From: Alcanivoracaceae bacterium
Lineage (GTDB): Bacteria; Pseudomonadota; Gammaproteobacteria; Pseudomonadales; Alcanivoracaceae
Direction of reading: 5' to 3'
Assembly: GCA_029210325.1 (NCBI GenBank)
Contig: JARGPU010000008.1
Location: 1 to 64,000, forward strand
Length of the DNA: 64,000 bases
Shown here one piece after another: positions 34,732 through 45,628 of this stretch. The position numbers and the translations under genes were made by a program. The notes under the pieces were generated by a model. The model was not told the origin of the DNA. It made no database searches and saw only the letters and a list, made by a program, of their open reading frames with translations. How positions within the stretch are numbered: position 1 is the first letter of the stretch; each line of letters starts with the position of its first letter.

Positions 34732-36489
34732 ATGTCTGAGTCCCGTACTCCTCCGTTGAGCCTGTTCCGCTTCGCCCTGCAGTGGCTAGCCCCCTATCAC
34801 TGGGCGGTGGGCGGTGCCTCGCTGGCGCTGCTGTTTACTGCCACCATCACCCTGTCCATTGGTCAGGGGCTGCGGCTGTTGATCGATGACGGTCTGGCAG
34901 CGGGTCGCCCAGATCAGCTCAACCAGGCAGTGCTGATCTTTTTTGCTTTGGTGGTGGCTCTGGCCATCGGTACCTTTGCGCGTTTCTATCTGGTGTCCTG
35001 GCTTGGTGAGCGCGTGGTGGCAGATATACGTCGCCGTGTGTTTGACCATTTGCTGACTCTGCATCCCGGTTTCTTTGATCAGAATCGTGGCCTGGAAATT
35101 CAGTCTCGACTCACCGCTGATACCACCTTGTTGCAGTCGGTGATCGGCTCTTCTGTGTCGATGGCGCTACGCAACACTTTAATGATGGTCGGTGGCATTA
35201 TCTGGCTGTTTATCACCAACCTGAAGCTGACCCTGATCGTTATGGTTTCCGTGCCGTTGGTGGTGGCGCCGATCATTATTTTTGGTCGCCGGGTGCGTGG
35301 TCTTTCCCGTAGTAGCCAGGATCGTTTGGCCGATGTCGGCAGCTATGTTGGTGAAATGCTCGGCCAGATTAAAACCGTCCAGGCGTTTAATCATGAACCC
35401 TATGACCGGGCTCGGTTTGCAGGCGTGGTTGAAGACGCTTTTGCGGTGGCGAGACGGCGTATCGTGCAGCGCTCGCTGCTGATCGTAGTGGTCATCGTAT
35501 TGGTACTGGGTGCTGTCGGCGTCATGCTGTGGGTGGGCGGCATGGATGTGATTGAGGGGCGCATCAGTGGCGGTGAGCTGGCGGCCTTTGTTTTTTATGC
35601 GGTGATTGTTGGTTCTGCGGTGGGCTCTATCAGTGAAGTGATTGGTGAGTTGCAGCGAGCTGCGGGTGCGGCAGAGCGCATTGTCGAGCTGCTTCAATCG
35701 CGTAGTGAAATTGCCCCGCCGGCGCAGGACCTGCAACATCTTCCAGCAAAAATTGAGGGAAGCCTGCAGCTTGATCAAGTGACTTTTTTCTATCCCGGGC
35801 GACCGGATCAGGCCGCTCTGGATGGTGTTAGCCTGAAGGTATTGCCCGGTGAAACCCTGGCTTTAGTTGGTCCCTCCGGAGCGGGCAAAACCACTTTGTT
35901 TGATTTGTTGTTGCGTTTTGCCGATCCCCAACAGGGGCAGATTTTGCTTGATGGTGTGGATATCCGCACGCTGACACCGGCAGACTTGCGCCGTTGCTTC
36001 GCCATGGTGCCCCAGCAGCCTGCTCTTTTTTACGGAAGCATTGAAGATAACCTTCGCTATGGCCGACCAGAGGCGAGCATGGCGGAAATTGAAGATGCTG
36101 CCCGCGCTGCCAATGCAGAGGAATTTATCCGCCAGTTGCCGCAGGGTTATCAGACCCGCATCGGGGATGGTGGCATTGGCCTTTCCGGTGGCCAGAAGCA
36201 GCGTATAGCCATTGCCCGGGCAGTGTTGGCGGACGCGCCGATTCTTTTATTGGATGAGGCAACCAGTGCCCTTGATGCACAAAGTGAGCATCTGGTGCAG
36301 CAGGCCATGGATCGTTTGATGGAAGGTCGTACTACGCTGGTGATTGCACATCGTCTGGCGACAGTTACGGGGGCAGGGCGCATCGCAGTGATGGATCAGG
36401 GCAGAGTGCAGGCGGTAGGCACGCACGCAGAATTACTGCTTGGCAATCCGTTGTATGCGCGCCTGGCGGAGCTGCAGTTCGGTCTGTAG
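34732..36489 (+). CDS. ABC exporter, fused membrane and ATPase domains (MsbA/LmrA-like)
   Basis: A 585-residue half-size exporter that works as a homodimer in the inner membrane. Six membrane helices occupy about residues 20-310. The ATPase domain has Walker A GPSGAGKTTL near 383, signature LSGGQKQR near 486, Walker B ILLLDEATSALD near 506 and the switch IAHRL near 538. The family includes lipid and multidrug exporters; the substrate is not evident. The ribosome site is weak (GAAGAAG before the ATG). It is monocistronic, lying between the FadI terminator and a convergent serine hydrolase gene. Confidence 0.87.
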   Translation: MSESRTPPLSLFRFALQWLAPYHWAVGGASLALLFTATITLSIGQGLRLLIDDGLAAGRPDQLNQAVLIFFALVVALAIGTFARFYLVSWLGERVVADIRRRVFDHLLTLHPGFFDQNRGLEIQSRLTADTTLLQSVIGSSVSMALRNTLMMVGGIIWLFITNLKLTLIVMVSVPLVVAPIIIFGRRVRGLSRSSQDRLADVGSYVGEMLGQIKTVQAFNHEPYDRARFAGVVEDAFAVARRRIVQRSLLIVVVIVLVLGAVGVMLWVGGMDVIEGRISGGELAAFVFYAVIVGSAVGSISEVIGELQRAAGAAERIVELLQSRSEIAPPAQDLQHLPAKIEGSLQLDQVTFFYPGRPDQAALDGVSLKVLPGETLALVGPSGAGKTTLFDLLLRFADPQQGQILLDGVDIRTLTPADLRRCFAMVPQQPALFYGSIEDNLRYGRPEASMAEIEDAARAANAEEFIRQLPQGYQTRIGDGGIGLSGGQKQRIAIARAVLADAPILLLDEATSALDAQSEHLVQQAMDRLMEGRTTLVIAHRLATVTGAGRIAVMDQGRVQAVGTHAELLLGNPLYARLAELQFGL

Positions 36490-36514
36490 TAACGGCCGCC
36501 TACAGGGGGGGGCT

Positions 36515-37726
36515 TCAGTTGAGCCCCTCTCCTGCCTGTCCAGCCACATCCTCGCTCACCGCCCGCATAAACGAGATCACCTCTGCCATGTGTGCGCGAA
36601 ATAGCGGATCAACGCTGGTTTTGGCAATCACGATATGGTGTTTTTCCGAGACCCATACGGTCTGCCCCCAGACGCCGTTAAAGAAAAACTCCTCATCGGG
36701 ATCTTTCGGCACCCACAGGTGATAGCCGTAGCCCCGTTCCGGGTAGCCATTGCCTGCTGCCAGCCACGATTCTGGACGACGACTGGCTTGCTGGACCCAG
36801 CCTTCTGGCAGTAACTGCTGGCCTTGCCAGACGCCCTGCTGCAGGTAGAGCTGGCCAAGTTTGCTGTAATCGCGCAGCGTCATATTGAGGCAGCAGAAAG
36901 CTAGCTCTACACCGCCCTGATCCAGATTCCAGATGGCTTCGTCCTGCATGCCCAGAGGTTGCCACAGGGCTTCAGCTGCATACTCACTAACGGGCTTGCC
37001 AACGGCACTCTCCAGCACCCAGCCAAGAATCTGCGAGTTCGGGCTGATGTAGTGAAAAGATTCTCCAGAGGGTCCCTCTGCAGGCAGGTCCGCAATTACG
37101 TCACGTACTCCCTCGCCAAGTAGAAAGGTGCGATAGAACAACATATTGATGTCTGAAAATTTCTCATCGTAGATTTCGTCAAACTGTATGCCGCTGGCCA
37201 TGCGCAGCAAGTCGCGGATGGGGACCTCTCCCCAGGCGGCGCCATCCAGCTCACTGACATATTGCTTCACCTGATCGTCGAGGCTGGCGATATGACCGTC
37301 CTTCAGAGCAATGGCCGTCAGCGTGCCGATAACAGACTTGGCTACCGACCAGGAGGTGAAGCGATCCTTTTGAGTAGCTTCAAGATAATACTGTTCGAAC
37401 ATATTGCTGCCTTGATGCAGCACCATCAAGCCAGTGGTTTGAGTGCGCAGCATGAACTCGAGAGTATCAACCACTCGGCCATCGTGGACGAACTGCTGCG
37501 GTAATGAGGCTTCTCCGCGAGGGAAGGTGAAGGGCTCGCTGCTGGCGGGAATCGTCCGGAATGGAAATACACTTTCCATTTTGCGGAAGTTGTGTAGCCG
37601 GTATTCGGGAGCCAGCAGGCGGGTCATAACGCTAGGGGAGTAGGTTGCCCAAGGGCGGTACCACCAGCTCAGTGCAGCAGCTAAAAGCAGGCCAAAAATC
37701 AGTAGAGCCAGTATGGGGCGCTTCAT
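36515..37726 (-). CDS. Serine hydrolase of the class C beta-lactamase family
   Basis: A 403-residue membrane-anchored or exported enzyme: Lys-Arg then a hydrophobic N-terminal helix (residues 4-21), with no clear cleavage site, so probably a signal anchor. The catalytic SxxK is SVAK at 127-130 in FTSWSVAKSVIGT; the second motif appears as YISPN and a C-terminal strand motif follows near GQTVWV. It looks like 6-aminohexanoate-dimer hydrolase/esterase EstB-type members rather than a true beta-lactamase. ATG at 37726 is chosen because GGAAG precedes it; the open frame extends to 37750. Same strand and downstream of the TetR gene; substrate unknown. Confidence 0.82.
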   Translation of the reverse strand: MKRPILALLIFGLLLAAALSWWYRPWATYSPSVMTRLLAPEYRLHNFRKMESVFPFRTIPASSEPFTFPRGEASLPQQFVHDGRVVDTLEFMLRTQTTGLMVLHQGSNMFEQYYLEATQKDRFTSWSVAKSVIGTLTAIALKDGHIASLDDQVKQYVSELDGAAWGEVPIRDLLRMASGIQFDEIYDEKFSDINMLFYRTFLLGEGVRDVIADLPAEGPSGESFHYISPNSQILGWVLESAVGKPVSEYAAEALWQPLGMQDEAIWNLDQGGVELAFCCLNMTLRDYSKLGQLYLQQGVWQGQQLLPEGWVQQASRRPESWLAAGNGYPERGYGYHLWVPKDPDEEFFFNGVWGQTVWVSEKHHIVIAKTSVDPLFRAHMAEVISFMRAVSEDVAGQAGEGLN

Positions 37727-37789
37727 TTTTCTTCCAGAGAGACGGTCCACCGATTGTGCAGTGCACCGGATGCCTTGGTAAAGCGCGCC

Positions 37790-38413
37790 TCAGTCTCGCC
37801 TCGGTGTTAGCACTGCGAGCATCAGCCTGACCGCTTCATGGCTGACTTCCTCCATATCGGTCTGATTAACATAGATGCCATCAATCATCAGGCGGCACAG
37901 CCCGTGCAACGTTGCCCAGCTGGCCTGAGCCAGGCGGAGCGGCTTGCTGCCCTTGGGCAGGCGCTGCTCGCCAATCAGGCTGCCGATGCGCTCGGCATAA
38001 TGGCGAAAACAGGCAAACGCTGTTTCTTTCAGCTCTGCACTAGGGTTGGCGCCTTTCCAAATCGGCCGACCAAACATCAGCTCGTAGCGGTCCGGGTTGT
38101 CCATCGCAAAACGCACGTAGTCGCGGACAAACCGGGCCAGTGTGGCCTGCAGCTCCTGCTTTTCTACAGCGCTGCCCGGGGCAGCCTGTTCAATGAGCTT
38201 GTCCAGCTCGCGAAATCCCTCGGCGGCTAGCGCACAGAGCAGCTCATGCTTGTCCTTGAAGTGGTGGTAGGGGGCCATCCGCGATACACCAACCCGCTCT
38301 GCCAGCTGGCGCAGGGAAAGGCCGTCGATGCCACTTTCCCTAAGCATCATATTGGCTTCCTGCAGCAGGGCGCTGCGTAGGTCACCATGGTGATAGGGGC
38401 TTTGATTGGCCAT
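37790..38413 (-). CDS. TetR-family regulator divergent from fadH
   Basis: A 207-residue repressor with N-terminal helix-turn-helix LSLRQLAERVGVSRMAPYHHFKDKHELL (two blocks, about residues 30-57) and a C-terminal ligand domain of the WHG type (TLHGLCRLMIDG). The frame is open to 38641, but GGAG five bases before the ATG at 38413 and the MANQSPYHHGDLR start typical of the family decide the start. A large perfect palindrome holding divergent promoters lies between it and fadH, so it probably represses both itself and fadH. The effector is likely an acyl-CoA-type molecule, by context only. Confidence 0.88.
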   Translation of the reverse strand: MANQSPYHHGDLRSALLQEANMMLRESGIDGLSLRQLAERVGVSRMAPYHHFKDKHELLCALAAEGFRELDKLIEQAAPGSAVEKQELQATLARFVRDYVRFAMDNPDRYELMFGRPIWKGANPSAELKETAFACFRHYAERIGSLIGEQRLPKGSKPLRLAQASWATLHGLCRLMIDGIYVNQTDMEEVSHEAVRLMLAVLTPRRD

Positions 38414-38438
38414 GCGGACTCCTGTGGCAGGGCAGTGA

Positions 38439-40547
<2,109 letters not shown>

Positions 40548-40578
40548 TTATTGCGGGCAACAGAAGAAGCAGATGCCA

Positions 40579-40690
40579 GGCCAGCGCACCTGTCAGGAGT
40601 TGTCGGGACCCTCGGAGCCAGGGATGGCGGAGTGGAGCTACATGGACGTACTCGTGCGTGTCCCGACAACTCCTGACAGGTGCGCTGGCC
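40579..40690 (+). repeat. Long-stem hairpin element C
   Basis: Arms 40579-40609 and 40660-40690 are complementary at all 31 positions around a 50-base loop. The loop contains GAGCCAGGGATGGCGGAG and GAGCTACATGGACGTACTCG, nearly the same as element B at 7302-7352, and the clamp is again CGGGAC/GTCCCG. The outer stem differs from those of A and B. It occupies the gap between convergent fadH and the Old Yellow Enzyme gene, where it could end both transcripts, but it has no T-run. Confidence 0.88.
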
Positions 40691-40758
40691 GGTGAAGGTC
40701 ACTGCCGAATCTGCTTACTTCGGTAGGCCCGTATTGGTCACGAAAGAACGACCTGCCA

Positions 40759-42009
40759 TCAATTCGCCCGCAACCGCATCTTCTTGGTCCGCGATGAACG
40801 AATCGCCACCATCGTCATACTGCGAATCATCGCCATCAGCACGCTTTCATTACGAATAGGCTCTTTGCCCTTGCCCATGCGATGTAACTGACGGGCAAAC
40901 CAGATCACTTCCATCATCGCCATATCATCAATGGCTTTGATGCCAGTACGTCGCGGTGTCACCACACTATGTACCGACTCACCGGCAAGAATTCGTTTCG
41001 GCAGATCCGGTTCCACTGCCAGTGGTCGGGCCAGACCAACAATATCTGTAGCGCCACTTTCCAGTGCTGCGCCCATGCCTTCCGAAGTGCGGAAGCCGCC
41101 GGTGACCATCAGTGGAATGGATACTCGAGCGCGAATTTTTTCCGCATATTCGAGAAAGTACGCCTCTCGCTGTAAAGTGGAGTCACGCACATCTTTGCCA
41201 GACATGGTGGGTGCCTCATAGGTGCCACCGGAAATTTCCAGCAGGTCCAGACCTTCCTTCGCCAGAGTTTCGGCAACGGCCATGGACTCTTCTTCGGTAA
41301 AGCCACCGCGCTGAAAATCCGCAGAGTTGAGCTTGATGCTGATCGGATAGTCTTTGCCTACCTCGGCGCGAATGGCTCGATAGATTTCCAGCGGAAAGCG
41401 CATCCGGTTTTCCAGCGAACCGCCCCAGCGGTCCTCGCGCTGATTGTGATGTCCGGACAGAAACTGGCTGACCAGATAGCCATGGGCACCATGAATCTGC
41501 ACACCGGTGAAGCCGGCTTTCTTAATGATTGCCGAGGTGCGGGCGAAGCGCGCGATGATGTCGAGGATTTCCTCTTCAGTTAGTGCTCGGGGGGCTTTGA
41601 AATGGGGGCTTAGTTCCTTGCGGAATGGAATCGCCGATGGGCTTAGGGTGTCACCGGTAGCGAGCATTTTGGGAATCTGCTTACCGGGATGATTGAGCTG
41701 GACCCAGAGTTGATTCCCCTGACGTGTGCCAGCCTCGGCCCAGCGCTTCAGTATCTGCATATCACGCTCATCCTCGACCACCACATTGTGCGGTTCACCG
41801 AGGTGACGCTGATCGATCATGATGTTGCCAGTGATCACCAGACCCGTGCCGCCGTCAGCCCAGCGGCCATACAGGCGCACCAGCTCTTCAGTGGCGTGAT
41901 TGTCGATGGTGCCAAGGGTTTCACTCATGGCAGATTTGCCGAAACGGTTTGGCAGGGTTACGCCACAGGGGAGGGCGAGGGATTGGCCCAGAGTTTCAGC
42001 AAATGACAT
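40759..42009 (-). CDS. Old Yellow Enzyme family NAD(P)H:flavin oxidoreductase
   Basis: FMN-dependent ene-reductase of 416 residues, one TIM barrel. Motifs: LPNRFGKSAMSE near residue 20, LWVQLNHPGKQ (about 101), GVQIHGAHGYLVSQFLS (about 169) with HNQREDRWGGSLENRMRF, and VGLARPLAVEPDL near 325. There is no iron-sulfur or second flavin domain, unlike fadH. A basic C-terminal tail follows. It reduces activated double bonds such as enones; the physiological substrate is unknown. It has AAGGAGAC before the ATG and is divergent from an ArsR regulator with two operator-like palindromes in between. Confidence 0.88.
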   Translation of the reverse strand: MSFAETLGQSLALPCGVTLPNRFGKSAMSETLGTIDNHATEELVRLYGRWADGGTGLVITGNIMIDQRHLGEPHNVVVEDERDMQILKRWAEAGTRQGNQLWVQLNHPGKQIPKMLATGDTLSPSAIPFRKELSPHFKAPRALTEEEILDIIARFARTSAIIKKAGFTGVQIHGAHGYLVSQFLSGHHNQREDRWGGSLENRMRFPLEIYRAIRAEVGKDYPISIKLNSADFQRGGFTEEESMAVAETLAKEGLDLLEISGGTYEAPTMSGKDVRDSTLQREAYFLEYAEKIRARVSIPLMVTGGFRTSEGMGAALESGATDIVGLARPLAVEPDLPKRILAGESVHSVVTPRRTGIKAIDDMAMMEVIWFARQLHRMGKGKEPIRNESVLMAMIRSMTMVAIRSSRTKKMRLRAN

Positions 42010-42053
42010 TTTAGTCTCCTTGGTGGTTTACCCGACGCAGTGCACGGGGGTAG

Positions 42054-42103
42054 GCTATCTATTCGATAGCGATCAAACTATATTATCGTTCGATAACCGT
42101 CAA
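42054..42103 (-). promoter_or_regulatory. Promoter and double ArsR-type operator of the Old Yellow Enzyme gene
   Basis: Two palindromes: GCTATC-N5-GATAGC (42054-42070) and TTATCG-TT-CGATAA (42083-42096), centres about 27 bp apart. On the minus strand TTGACG (42103-42098), 17 bases and TAGTTT (42080-42075) form a promoter. The second palindrome lies in its spacer; the first covers the region just after the start. A bound ArsR-type repressor would shut it off. Confidence 0.65.
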
Positions 42104-42183
42104 ACTAAAATTCGGACGTACATTGGGGTTTGCCCATAATTGGCCCGGACAGACCACTGAGATTTGAACCACCTGAGGATTGC

Positions 42184-42498
42184 ATGACTGATTCCGATAC
42201 TCTGGCCCGGGCCTTCAAGGCACTGTCCCATCCCAACCGGCTGGCGATCTATCATGAGTTCGTCCGTTACTGGGAGCAGGGGCGGGAAGCATCCATTGAT
42301 GAGGTCCCGGCGGGCTGCCTACTGGCGGAGGGGATTAAACGCCTGAATATTGGTGCGCCCACGGTATCGCACCATATCAAGGAGCTGGTGGATGCGGGGT
42401 TGATTACTACTAGCCGCCAAGGCCGCCAGATGTTTTGTGCCATTGAGCCCAAAATGCGCGAGCGCCTACGGATGTTTTTTGAATCGCCTAACGCTTAG
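42184..42498 (+). CDS. ArsR-family winged-helix repressor
   Basis: A 104-residue regulator with winged-helix signature ALSHPNRLAIYHEF near the start and the recognition helix in GAPTVSHHIKELVDAGLITTSRQGRQMFCAI (two blocks, about 58-88). It has no paired cysteines typical of metal-sensing members, so an organic or redox signal is likelier. GAGG lies six bases before the ATG. It is divergent from the Old Yellow Enzyme gene and the two palindromes between them are its probable operators. Its last 4 bp overlap the end of convergent purK. Confidence 0.88.
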   Translation: MTDSDTLARAFKALSHPNRLAIYHEFVRYWEQGREASIDEVPAGCLLAEGIKRLNIGAPTVSHHIKELVDAGLITTSRQGRQMFCAIEPKMRERLRMFFESPNA

Positions 42499-43562
42499 CC
42501 TTTCTCGAGCAACTCATTCAAAAGCCCATGAGCGTGCTGCCGCAATGCATTGGCACTGTGGTTTTCCATATTGATGTGGCCAACCTTCCTGCCCGGTCTT
42601 GGCTCCTTGCCGTACCAATGCAGGCGGTGTCCGGCGGAATACTGCAGTGCATCGGCAAAGCTGGTGCCGATCAGGTTAACCATAGCGTGTGGGCCAAACA
42701 CTGTGGGTGTTGGCATTGGCAGGCCGGTAAGGGCGCGCAAATGCAGGGAAAACTGACAAATATCGGTGCCGGCTTGAGTCCAGTGGCCAGAGTTGTGTAC
42801 CCGTGGCGCCACTTCGTTGGCGAGCAGCTGATCGCCGGTATCGAAACACTCCAGCGCCATGACGCCGACATAGTCGAGTGCAGACATGATCTTTCGCAGT
42901 GAGTCTTCTGCGCTTCGCTGCATGGCTTTGGGGACCTCCACCGGTGCCAGGCTTAAGCGCAGGATGCCGTTGCGGTGCAGGTTTTCGGTGAGCGGATAGA
43001 ACACGCACTCACCTTTGTTGTTGCGCGCACCGACCATGGATAGCTCACGCAGGAAAGGAATGCGCTGCTCAACAATAGTATCGCCGATCCAGTCATCGCC
43101 CGGGCGTGGTGTGTCAGAGTCGCACAACAGGGTGCCGCGGCCATCGTAGCCGCCACGACGGCGCTTCAGCACCATCTGGCCGTTGAATCTTTCAGTGGCT
43201 TGATCCAGCGCGCTGGCGCTGTCGCAGTTCAGCCAGGGTGCGCTTGGCACCTCCAGCTCATCGAGCAGTTGCTTTTGTGGCAGTCGGTCAGCGATCAGGC
43301 GCAGGGCCCGTGCGCCGGGAAAGCGCGGTGCGGCCATCAGCTTCTGGACCAGAGCATTATCCGGCAGATGCTCGATTTCAGCAGTCAGGATGTCGGCGCG
43401 GGCCAGCAGGGTGTCAAGGTCGTAGTTGGCCACATCCAGACTGGTGCCGTGGCGCAGGTCACCGCTAAACGGATCGAGCCTGTCCACCTGAATGCCAAGC
43501 CGTGAGCCTGCTTCGGCCAGCATCAGACTGAGCTGGCCAGCGCCAATAACCAATACGTGCAT
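42495..43562 (-). CDS. purK: 5-(Carboxyamino)imidazole ribonucleotide synthase
   Basis: ATP-dependent carboxylation of AIR to N5-CAIR in purine synthesis. ATP-grasp protein of 355 residues: N-terminal VLVIGAGQLSLMLAEAGSRLGI, the LKRRRGGYDGRGT loop near residue 135, the acidic VMALECFDTGDQLLANEVAPRVHNSGHWTQ metal site (two blocks, near 245-275) and GPHAMVNLIG. GAGQL replaces the more frequent GGGQL. Translation start overlaps the purE stop by one base (TAATG), so the two are coupled. It ends against the arsR gene. Confidence 0.95.
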   Translation of the reverse strand: MHVLVIGAGQLSLMLAEAGSRLGIQVDRLDPFSGDLRHGTSLDVANYDLDTLLARADILTAEIEHLPDNALVQKLMAAPRFPGARALRLIADRLPQKQLLDELEVPSAPWLNCDSASALDQATERFNGQMVLKRRRGGYDGRGTLLCDSDTPRPGDDWIGDTIVEQRIPFLRELSMVGARNNKGECVFYPLTENLHRNGILRLSLAPVEVPKAMQRSAEDSLRKIMSALDYVGVMALECFDTGDQLLANEVAPRVHNSGHWTQAGTDICQFSLHLRALTGLPMPTPTVFGPHAMVNLIGTSFADALQYSAGHRLHWYGKEPRPGRKVGHINMENHSANALRQHAHGLLNELLEKG

Positions 43563-44053
43563 TAGAGATCTTCCAGCGAGCAGTTGGCCCGCACCTCGTC
43601 ATTGCGAGCCTGTTTCCAGTTGACCAGACTTTGCTGAAGCACAGGGTCGGTAGCAGCCAGAATCTGTGCTGCAAGCAGGCCGGCATTGAAGGCGCCGGCG
43701 GCGCCGATGGCCAGGGTGCCCACTGCAACGCCCTTGGGCATCTGGACGATCGACAGCAGGCTATCCAGACCGGACAGGGCTTTGCTCTGTACCGGCACGC
43801 CCAGTACCGGCAGCGGCGTCATCGAGGCGATCATGCCTGGCAGATGGGCAGCCCCGCCAGCTCCGGCGATGATTACCTGATAACCGTCGCCATGGGCGCT
43901 ACGGCTGAACTCGAACAGACGTTCAGGCGTTCTGTGGGCACTTACTACCTCTGCATGGTAGGAAATACCGAAGGTTTTCAGGGCTTCCACTGCTTCCTTC
44001 ATGGTCTCCCAGTCGGAGCGGGAGCCCATTACTACTGCCACCTGTGCGCTCAT
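43562..44053 (-). CDS. purE: N5-CAIR mutase
   Basis: Converts N5-CAIR to CAIR. A 163-residue class I PurE with [14 protein letters not shown] at the start, [14 protein letters not shown] near 43, [17 protein letters not shown] near 68 and [25 protein letters not shown]. All active-site loops are intact. Start at 44053 is chosen for the GGCGAG six bases upstream and the family N-terminus; the frame opens six codons earlier at 44071. First gene of purEK. Confidence 0.96.
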   Translation of the reverse strand: MSAQVAVVMGSRSDWETMKEAVEALKTFGISYHAEVVSAHRTPERLFEFSRSAHGDGYQVIIAGAGGAAHLPGMIASMTPLPVLGVPVQSKALSGLDSLLSIVQMPKGVAVGTLAIGAAGAFNAGLLAAQILAATDPVLQQSLVNWKQARNDEVRANCSLEDL

Positions 44054-44224
44054 CAGAATCTCGCCAGCCATTTAAACGCGGCATTGTACAACGGAATGTG
44101 GGTTAAGGCGTTAAACGGAAGACTTGTATCTGGCGCTGATAATTCCGGTCAGGGGGCGGGTCAATGCCTATATCCCACGGCGGCGGCATACTTGCCTGCA
44201 ATTGACATACCCGGAGTATTGCTG

Positions 44225-45043
44225 ATGTCCGAGCTGGTGCAGATTTTCATTGAAGATCATGTTGCTCATGTGGTGCTAAATCGCCCAAAAAAAATGAATG
44301 CCCTGAGTCCGGCCATGTTTGAGGCAATTATCGCCGCTGCGACATCTCTGAAGCAGAACCGCGATGTACGTGCAGTGGTAATTTCCGGCAGTGGTCGTGG
44401 CTTTTGTGCAGGTTTGGACTTGGCTAACTTTTCCAGTCCGGATTTCATCAATGCGTTTTTTGACGGCGAAAAAGCTGGTTTCTGGCCAAACTATTACCAG
44501 CAACCAGGCTATCTGTGGAAGCAGGTTCCGGTGCCGGTGATCTGCGCATTGCACGGTGTAGTATTTGGCGGCGGAATCCAGATAGCACTTGGTGCAGATA
44601 TACGAATTGCGGCGCCGGATACCCGCATGTCGGTGATGGAAATTAAATGGGGTCTAATACCGGATATGTCAGGCTCCCAGACATTGCGTGATCTGGTGCG
44701 TCTTGATGTGGCCAAGGAGCTTACTTTCACTGGCCGGATTGTCGAGGCGCAGGAAGCCGCCCGTATTGGCTTGATTACCCGGATTAGTGAGGACCCGGTG
44801 GCGGAGGCCATGGCCATGGCTAGAGAAATTGCCGGGCGTAATCCAGAGGCAGTTAGCTTGGCAAAATACTTACTTGAGCACAGCCGTCATGGCTCAGCGC
44901 TGGAAGGGCTGGAGCTGGAGGAAGAGCTGCAGAAAAAGCTGCTGGGATCAGCTAATCAGCTTGAAGCAGTGCAGGCTGGTATGGCGAAACGATCAGCACT
45001 GTTCGAAGCTCGCCGATTTACTGATTACGACGAACTTAGCTGA
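44225..45043 (+). CDS. Enoyl-CoA hydratase/isomerase (crotonase) family protein
   Basis: A 272-residue crotonase acting on acyl-CoA. Oxyanion-hole segments are RGFCAGLDL (about residue 63) and FGGGIQIALGADIRIA (about 115), followed by MEIKWGLIPDMSGSQTLRDLV, which supplies the acidic catalytic positions. The last part resembles dienoyl-CoA isomerase-type or hydratase members; reaction cannot be fixed. GGAG lies nine bases before the ATG at 44225. The same frame is open far upstream through antisense purE, which is not coding. Monocistronic, divergent from purE. Confidence 0.85.
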   Translation: MSELVQIFIEDHVAHVVLNRPKKMNALSPAMFEAIIAAATSLKQNRDVRAVVISGSGRGFCAGLDLANFSSPDFINAFFDGEKAGFWPNYYQQPGYLWKQVPVPVICALHGVVFGGGIQIALGADIRIAAPDTRMSVMEIKWGLIPDMSGSQTLRDLVRLDVAKELTFTGRIVEAQEAARIGLITRISEDPVAEAMAMAREIAGRNPEAVSLAKYLLEHSRHGSALEGLELEEELQKKLLGSANQLEAVQAGMAKRSALFEARRFTDYDELS

Positions 45044-45108
45044 TTGTGCAGACAGTGTTCTGCTCTATTTGCGATTTGCGCGTTTTTTGCCATGGCCGCC
45101 TTATCTTG

Positions 45109-45435
45109 TCAGTTGCAGTACTGGCTATAGTGCATTAGAGCTTTACTGCCGCTGGGGTCCACTTGATCGACCCATACCTTCATGGTTTCGGAAGTGCGCT
45201 TATTGGTTAGCTCGCTAAAACCGCGCTCCAGCTTGCCGGCCAGCTTATCTCCGGTCTTGGGGCGCTCGCCTTTGATCATCTTGATCAGGATCTGTCCCTC
45301 TTGCGAGTCAAGCAGCACGTAGTCGCAGTCGCGGGCGATGATTACCGTGCCTTCTGCGGCATAAAGAGTCGCTGACATGCTAAGCATGGCGGGAATCAGC
45401 CAGGCTGACAGCATGGTACGGCGGGGGAAACGCAT
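45109..45435 (-). CDS. Small secreted hypothetical protein
   Basis: A 108-residue protein with a signal peptide (MRFPRRTMLSAWLIPAMLSMS, cleavage near LYA-AEG) and a mature region of about 80 residues with two cysteines (DCDYV and the final YCN), which could pair in the periplasm. The centre, LLDSQEGQILIKMIKGERPKTGDKLAGKLE, is beta-rich. I do not recognise a family. The ATG at 45435 is chosen as it opens the signal peptide and has GGAGAA upstream; the frame extends to 45510. Stands alone between a crotonase gene and the acyl-CoA dehydrogenase terminator. Confidence 0.65.
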   Translation of the reverse strand: MRFPRRTMLSAWLIPAMLSMSATLYAAEGTVIIARDCDYVLLDSQEGQILIKMIKGERPKTGDKLAGKLERGFSELTNKRTSETMKVWVDQVDPSGSKALMHYSQYCN

Positions 45436-45586
45436 TGTTATTGTTCTCCATGACTTCGGGGAATGCCTTGTCAGGGGCATTGTGCAGAATAAACGCGACA
45501 TATTCATCACAGAAGAAAGAATGACAATTCTGTCAACGCGGATGCGGGTGCGTTATTTTGGCGGGGACCGGCTTACAAGCGGGGTG

Positions 45587-45618
45587 AAAAGCCGGGAAGG
45601 CGCTAGCCCTCCCGGCTC
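45587..45618 (-). terminator. Rho-independent terminator of the acyl-CoA dehydrogenase pair
   Basis: Hairpin AGCCGGGAAGG/CCCTCCCGGCT (one mismatch, 6-base loop) followed on the minus strand by TTTTC, 11 bases beyond the stop of the dehydrogenase gene. Confidence 0.7.
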
Positions 45619-45628
45619 AGACAAGCCG

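Noticed and set aside
36515-37726. A resistance beta-lactamase
   Set aside because: The SxxK is present but the sequence and membrane anchor look like esterase/amide hydrolase members of the class C family; no ampR-type regulator is adjacent.
40579-40690. Hairpin C as a retron msr-msd or an integron attC site
   Set aside because: No reverse transcriptase or integrase gene is nearby and the attC core sites (RYYYAAC/GTTRRRY) are not seen.
40579-40690. Hairpin C as an ordinary intrinsic terminator
   Set aside because: The stem is far longer than terminator stems, the loop is 50 nt and no T-run follows on either strand.
43631-44224. N-terminal extension of the crotonase frame through purE
   Set aside because: The extension is antisense to conserved purE; the crotonase fold starts at 44225 with a good ribosome site.
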